Assembly (NCBI GenBank): GCA_003455565.1
Contig: DMQW01000244.1
Span: 1-9,264 of the forward strand
DNA: 9,264 nt
DNA from: Limisphaerales bacterium
GTDB taxonomy: Bacteria > Verrucomicrobiota > Verrucomicrobiia > Limisphaerales > UBA11358
Reading direction: 5' to 3'
Below the pieces are notes generated by a model that was not told where the DNA came from, did not search any database, and saw only the letters and a list, made by a program, of their open reading frames with translations. How positions within the stretch are numbered: the stretch's first letter is position 1; every line of letters begins with the position of its first letter. The translations under genes and the position numbers were made by a program. Positions 6,133-9,264 of this stretch are shown here, in pieces.

Positions 6133-6510
6133 TCAACGTCGCCAAACTATTTTTGCTAAATCACGTAATTGATGCCGGATTGTTTTATCTTTGTTTCCGC
6201 ATATTTCGGAGTGGGCTTGATTTGGCCCAAAATTCTGACCTAGTTCGATGGGCGTGTGCTCAACTGTTTGATTTAGCGCCCGACATTTTCCGCACACAAG
6301 GGCAGTTACAGCGACAGAATTTTCATCGGCTGTGCTTTGAGCATCACTATATTTTTCCCAGTTGACGGACAATCTTTCCTGCTTGTATGCCTGCGATGAG
6401 ATTATTCCTTCAGGAGTGAGGTGAACTCTGTGAATTCTACGGAACAGATTTGCGTCGTCCGTAATTGATTCTACTGCGAAGGCCATATCAATTCGTTGCC
6501 CGCAAACCAT
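6133..6510 (-). CDS. Hypothetical protein, third gene of accessory trio
   Basis: I cannot name this family with confidence. The ORF is 125 residues from ATG 6510, or 117 from the second ATG at 6486 (residue 9), which cuts the overlap with the preceding gene from 40 to 16 bases. GGGGA lies about 12 bases before the first ATG and gives it weak support. The protein is soluble-looking, with no signal peptide or membrane segment. Visible landmarks are L-F-R-R-I-H (22-27), G-I-I-S-S-Q-A-Y (35-42), L-S-V-N-W (47-51), a C-G-K-C pair at 73-76 and N-Q-A-H-S-E-I at 97-103 near a basic C-terminus. From memory, short proteins with an R-R ... S-S-x-A-F ... L-S-V ... N-x-A-H pattern recur as uncharacterised partners of W-D-G-type proteins like the gene upstream. 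That needs a profile search. The four-base overlap logic of operons suggests coupled translation. Confidence 0.75.
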   Translation of the reverse strand: MVCGQRIDMAFAVESITDDANLFRRIHRVHLTPEGIISSQAYKQERLSVNWEKYSDAQSTADENSVAVTALVCGKCRALNQTVEHTPIELGQNFGPNQAHSEICGNKDKTIRHQLRDLAKIVWRR

Positions 6511-7058
6511 TCATAAAATTTCCCCAATTGTTCAAAATCGCTCCGTTCACATTCCGCATCAAAATAGAGGCGGTTGCCGTCTTTGCCAGTCAAAGCTCCA
6601 ACGACTGACCAGCCTTCGCCAACGGCTTCAATTTCAAGAGCGCGTTTTTTGTCGTGCCATTCAATTTGAATAAAACCGTCAAAGGTTGGAACTAAAAAAG
6701 GTTCTCGAAAATTGCTTGTTCGCTGGGTTAAGCGCCTCAAAAACTCAACCGCGTCTCCGAGAACAGGAGCTTTTACTGGCTTCGCAACTTCCCCATCCCA
6801 ATTTGGTTTGAGATCGGAAAGTTCTCCAACACGTTGGCGCAACGAAGGGGATAATGCCGCCGAACGGCTAATTACGATTCGATTGACAGAATCAGCAATG
6901 CCAGTCGGTGCAAGAGACGCCGGGAAAAATGATTCTGTTTCCACAGGCAAAAACTGGAATGGACTGATTCTTAAACGCTGCGCTGCTTCAACGACGCTGC
7001 CGGCGAAGTCTTGGACTTGACATCCGTAACTTGGCATTGAAACGGTGGCTGTATTCAT
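6471..7058 (-). CDS. Hypothetical protein, second gene of accessory trio
   Basis: Function is unknown. The 195-residue protein has no signal peptide or clear membrane segment. The most recognisable stretch is L-K-P-N-W-D-G-E (83-90), followed by a helix with D-A-V-E-F-L-R-R-L (102-110). After it comes P-T-F-D-G-F-I-Q-I-E-W-H (124-135), alternating hydrophobics that suggest beta strands, then L-E-I-E-A-V-G-E-G. I recall this N-W-D-G ... P-T-x-D-G-x-x-Q-x-E-W pattern in widespread uncharacterised proteins, usually beside a small partner gene. I cannot attach a function to it. ATG 7058 follows the previous gene's stop by 3 bases and has no Shine-Dalgarno sequence, pointing to translational coupling. 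The 3' end overlaps the next gene. The base composition is visibly more AT-rich than in groL, ffh or fab. Confidence 0.8.
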   Translation of the reverse strand: MNTATVSMPSYGCQVQDFAGSVVEAAQRLRISPFQFLPVETESFFPASLAPTGIADSVNRIVISRSAALSPSLRQRVGELSDLKPNWDGEVAKPVKAPVLGDAVEFLRRLTQRTSNFREPFLVPTFDGFIQIEWHDKKRALEIEAVGEGWSVVGALTGKDGNRLYFDAECERSDFEQLGKFYEWFAGNELIWPSQ

Positions 7059-7061
7059 AGT

Positions 7062-7715
7062 TTAGGCACTTTTGAAAAACGTAAGGTCGAATTTCGCTAC
7101 CGATTCCTCAAATGCTTCTTTCAAATTTTTTAACACCTCGCGGGAAGGTTTGCCATCACGATACGTCGTTGACCAAGCTAAAAATAGTCCTGTCGGAAAC
7201 GCCAAAGATTTATCAATCGTGAATCTTATTTCTTCTTTCCAATTCTGACAGCGAACATAAGCGATGACTCCACCCGAAACAATTTGTTTTTCCGGGTTGC
7301 TGTATTTTAGAAGGTATTGCTGCAAACCTTCTCCAGAAGGAAATGTGGCGTGCGCGTTGGCGGAAATCAAAGTGTTGTTAATCTCCGGCAAAAGCAAATG
7401 CTCATATATTTTAGCAATGCAATCTTGAACAATTTCCAAATCTTTGTCACTCGTCGCATTTTGCAACATCACTTCCAGTTTTTCGGCGGAGATTCGGAAT
7501 GTTCCGTTGCCGTTGAAAAGCGAAAACGAAAGTTCGTAATTGAATGTTTGGTCTCCACTCCGGATGCTGATTTGTGTTGGCTTTAAGCCGTAGCTCGCGA
7601 ACGCTTCCAAACACTTTTGGGCGGTCTCGTCACAATGTGCATCTTTGAAGAGAACGGCTTTTTTGAAAAAGCTCTCAAAAGTAACACCGCAGATTTTGGT
7701 TGTGATTTCAGCCAT
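7062..7715 (-). CDS. Hypothetical protein, first gene of accessory trio
   Basis: Function is unknown. The 217-residue protein appears cytoplasmic and mixed alpha/beta, with no membrane segment or catalytic motif I recognise. The first 50 residues contain Cys9, Cys28 and Cys35 but no regular metal-binding spacing. A beta-rich stretch N-Y-E-L-S-F-S-L-F-N-G-N-G-T-F-R (59-74) precedes a predicted helix with I-V-Q-D-C-I-A-K-I-Y-E-H-L. The layout faintly recalls the sporadically distributed TIGR04255-type proteins, but I do not see their signature and do not assign it. ATG 7715 is the first start after the groL terminator. The bases before it hold a short palindrome (7735-7747) and no strong Shine-Dalgarno sequence. 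The gene leads the trio: 3 bases separate its stop from the next ATG. The region is AT-rich; for example, 7081-7140 has 23 G/C in 60, against 41 in 60 at 1261-1320 in fabG. Confidence 0.8.
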   Translation of the reverse strand: MAEITTKICGVTFESFFKKAVLFKDAHCDETAQKCLEAFASYGLKPTQISIRSGDQTFNYELSFSLFNGNGTFRISAEKLEVMLQNATSDKDLEIVQDCIAKIYEHLLLPEINNTLISANAHATFPSGEGLQQYLLKYSNPEKQIVSGGVIAYVRCQNWKEEIRFTIDKSLAFPTGLFLAWSTTYRDGKPSREVLKNLKEAFEESVAKFDLTFFKSA

Positions 7716-7734
7716 TGCCGCTCAAAAGTTACCA

Positions 7735-7747
7735 ATGTTTCAAACAT
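7735..7747. promoter_or_regulatory. Small perfect dyad upstream of accessory trio (possible operator)
   Basis: The 13-base site ATGTTTCAAACAT has perfect 6-base arms around one central base. It ends 20 bases before the start codon of the first accessory gene, where an operator could sit. No clear sigma70 promoter could be placed around it, and a dyad this small can arise by chance in 9 kb. The regulatory role is only inferred. Confidence 0.25.
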
Positions 7748-7792
7748 AAAGCAACCGTCACAACTTCGACTGATATTTCCGCAACTTTTCTC

Positions 7793-7826
7793 AAAAAAAA
7801 CGCAGCTGGAATTTCTTCCAGCCGCG
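7793..7826 (-). terminator. Intrinsic terminator of groL
   Basis: On the minus strand the stem CGCGGCTGGAA (7826-7816) pairs with TTCCAGCTGCG (7811-7801) over 11 pairs with one G-U, closed by the loop GAAA. It is followed by eight T (7800-7793). It begins 25 bases after the groL stop codon. It separates the chaperonin transcript from the accessory trio on the same strand, so the trio most likely has its own promoter. Confidence 0.93.
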
Positions 7827-7851
7827 CATGAATTTTCCGGTTGCGAACGGA

Positions 7852-9264
7852 TTAGTAACCGCCCATGCCGCCCATGTCACCCATGCCGCCGCCATGACCG
7901 CCGCCCATCGGAGCTGGCTTGTCTTTTTCCGGCGCGTCGGTGATGAGGCATTCGGTCGTGAGCAACAGTCCCGCGATGGACGCCGCGTTCTGCAAGGCAG
8001 AGCGCGTGACTTTCTTCGGGTCAACCACGCCGGCTTTCACGAGGTCTTCATATTCGCCCGTGGCGACATTGTAACCTTCGTTGCCTTTGCGCTTCTTGAC
8101 TTCCTGCACGATGAGCGAGCCTTCGACTCCGGCATTCGCGGCGAGCGAACGCAACGGCGATTCGACGGCGCGCTTGATGATGTCCACGCCGATCTTCTCG
8201 TCGTCGTTCGCGCCTTTGACAGCTTCGATGGCCGAGATGCAGCGGATCAACGCCACACCGCCGCCGGCAACAATGCCTTCTTCGACCGCTGCGCGGGTCG
8301 CGTGCAACGCGTCTTCCACGCGCGCTTTCTTTTCCTTCATTTCGGATTCGGTCGCCGCGCCGACGTTGATAGCGGCCACGCCGCCCGCCAGCTTCGCGAG
8401 CCGTTCCTGCAATTTTTCGCTGTCGTAATCGCTCGTCGTCTCTTCGATCTGGCGGCGGATTTGATTCACGCGGCCCTGGATCTCCGAGGATTTTCCGTAG
8501 CCTTCGACGATCGTCGTGTTTTCCTTGTCCACAACGATGCTCTTGGCGCGGCCCAAATCTTCGAGGCCGATGCTTTCAAGCTTGATGCCGAGGTCTTCGG
8601 TGATGCACTTGCCGCCGGTGAGCACCGCGATGTCTTCCATCATGGCTTTGCGGCGGTCGCCGAAGCCGGGGGCTTTGACGGCGCAGACATTGATCGTGCC
8701 GCGCAATTTGTTCACCACGAGCGTCGCGAGCGCTTCGCCCTCGACTTCTTCGGAGATGATCAACAGCGGTTTGCCGGCCTTGGCGACTTTTTCGAGAATC
8801 GGCAGCAAATCCTTCAAGCTGCTGATTTTCTTTTCGTAATTCAGGATGTAAGCGTCTTCCATCTTCACTTCCATCGTCTCAGCACTGGTGACGAAATACG
8901 GTGACAGATAACCCTTGTCGAACTGCATGCCCTCGACCACTTCGAGCGTCGTCTCGATGGACTTCGCTTCCTCGACCGTGATGGTGCCGTCCTTGCCGAC
9001 CTTGTCCATCGCGTCGGCGATGATTTCGCCGATGTCGGTGTCCCAGTTGGCGGAAACCGTCGCGACCTGCTTGATCTCTTCCTTGTCCTTGACCTTCTTG
9101 GAGATTTTCGTGAGATGCTCAACGGCGGCGGCGACCGCCTTGTTGATGCCGCGTTGGATGCCGATCGGGTTGGCGCCGCTGGTGACGTATTTCAGACCTT
9201 CGCGATAAATCGCCTCGGCCAGAACCGTCGCCGTCGTCGTGCCGTCGCCCGCTGCGTCGCTCGT
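7852..9264 (-). CDS. groL: 60 kDa chaperonin GroEL, N-terminus beyond window
   Basis: GroEL forms the double-ring ATP-driven folding chamber that works with the GroES lid. The visible part is 470 codons, open through the right edge, and lacks only about the first 80 residues. The first visible residues, T-S-D-A-A-G-D-G-T-T-T-A-T, correspond to the E. coli stretch containing Asp87, essential for ATP hydrolysis. Other landmarks are G-M-Q-F-D-K-G-Y-L-S-P-Y-F, V-K-A-P-G-F-G-D-R-R-K-A-M, A-L-H-A-T-R-A-A-V-E-E-G-I-V-A-G-G-G and T-T-E-C-L-I-T-D. The tail is a flexible G/M-rich repeat, here with a histidine and ending G-G-M-G-G-Y rather than the common G-G-M-M. The ATG at 9009 is an internal methionine (M-D-K-V-G-K-D-G), not the start. 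groES is not in view and may lie upstream. Some lineages carry several groL copies, and which one this is cannot be told. Confidence 0.98.
   Translation of the reverse strand, partial: TSDAAGDGTTTATVLAEAIYREGLKYVTSGANPIGIQRGINKAVAAAVEHLTKISKKVKDKEEIKQVATVSANWDTDIGEIIADAMDKVGKDGTITVEEAKSIETTLEVVEGMQFDKGYLSPYFVTSAETMEVKMEDAYILNYEKKISSLKDLLPILEKVAKAGKPLLIISEEVEGEALATLVVNKLRGTINVCAVKAPGFGDRRKAMMEDIAVLTGGKCITEDLGIKLESIGLEDLGRAKSIVVDKENTTIVEGYGKSSEIQGRVNQIRRQIEETTSDYDSEKLQERLAKLAGGVAAINVGAATESEMKEKKARVEDALHATRAAVEEGIVAGGGVALIRCISAIEAVKGANDDEKIGVDIIKRAVESPLRSLAANAGVEGSLIVQEVKKRKGNEGYNVATGEYEDLVKAGVVDPKKVTRSALQNAASIAGLLLTTECLITDAPEKDKPAPMGGGHGGGMGDMGGMGGY

Noticed and set aside
7828..8904. Long plus-strand ORF (358 codons) opposite groL
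   Set aside because: It is a shadow of the unmistakable GroEL frame on the minus strand and runs through the groL terminator.
9007..9009. ATG 9009 as the start of groL
   Set aside because: The GroEL reading frame and its conserved residues, including the Asp87 region, continue upstream of it to the window edge, so this is an internal methionine.

Overview
The window is chromosomal DNA of a GC-rich bacterium. It carries housekeeping genes for fatty-acid synthesis, protein targeting, tRNA modification, ribosome rescue and protein folding, with one AT-richer block of three unrecognised genes among them. Gene content and general protein style suggest a member of the Verrucomicrobiota/PVC lineage. 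That is an impression from sequence feel, not a phylogenetic result. No transposase, integrase, phage gene or CRISPR array is visible.

Layout, left to right. Positions 1-257 are non-coding and hold a large REP-like palindrome (31-91) and a smaller dyad (196-211). A small putative lipoprotein gene (258-710) follows. Next is a co-directional fatty-acid synthesis cluster, fabG (838-1581), acpP (1642-1884) and fabF (1951-3210), with a strong terminator-like hairpin between acpP and fabF. A 200-base gap with an imperfect palindrome leads to ffh (3411-4754), the SRP54 GTPase. On the minus strand, converging on ffh, is a trmO/tsaA-family gene (4776-5579, TTG start). Upstream of it on the same strand is a complete tmRNA gene, ssrA (5666-6018), with its own sigma70-type promoter, terminator and readable tag ANQELALAA.

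Beyond ssrA, three minus-strand genes (7715 down to 6133) are packed 3 bases apart or overlapping. They are clearly AT-richer than the flanks and match no family I can name with confidence. They look like a small accessory operon set between ssrA and groL. The window ends inside groL (minus strand, from 7852 past the right edge), which is closed by a textbook intrinsic terminator at 7793-7826.

How the genes work together: FabG and FabF both act on acyl chains carried by AcpP, so the fab genes form one pathway unit. Ffh, tmRNA, TrmO and GroEL serve protein synthesis, targeting and quality control, but nothing in the sequence shows them to be co-transcribed. The accessory trio is the best candidate for undescribed biology. 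Its function cannot be read from the sequence alone.
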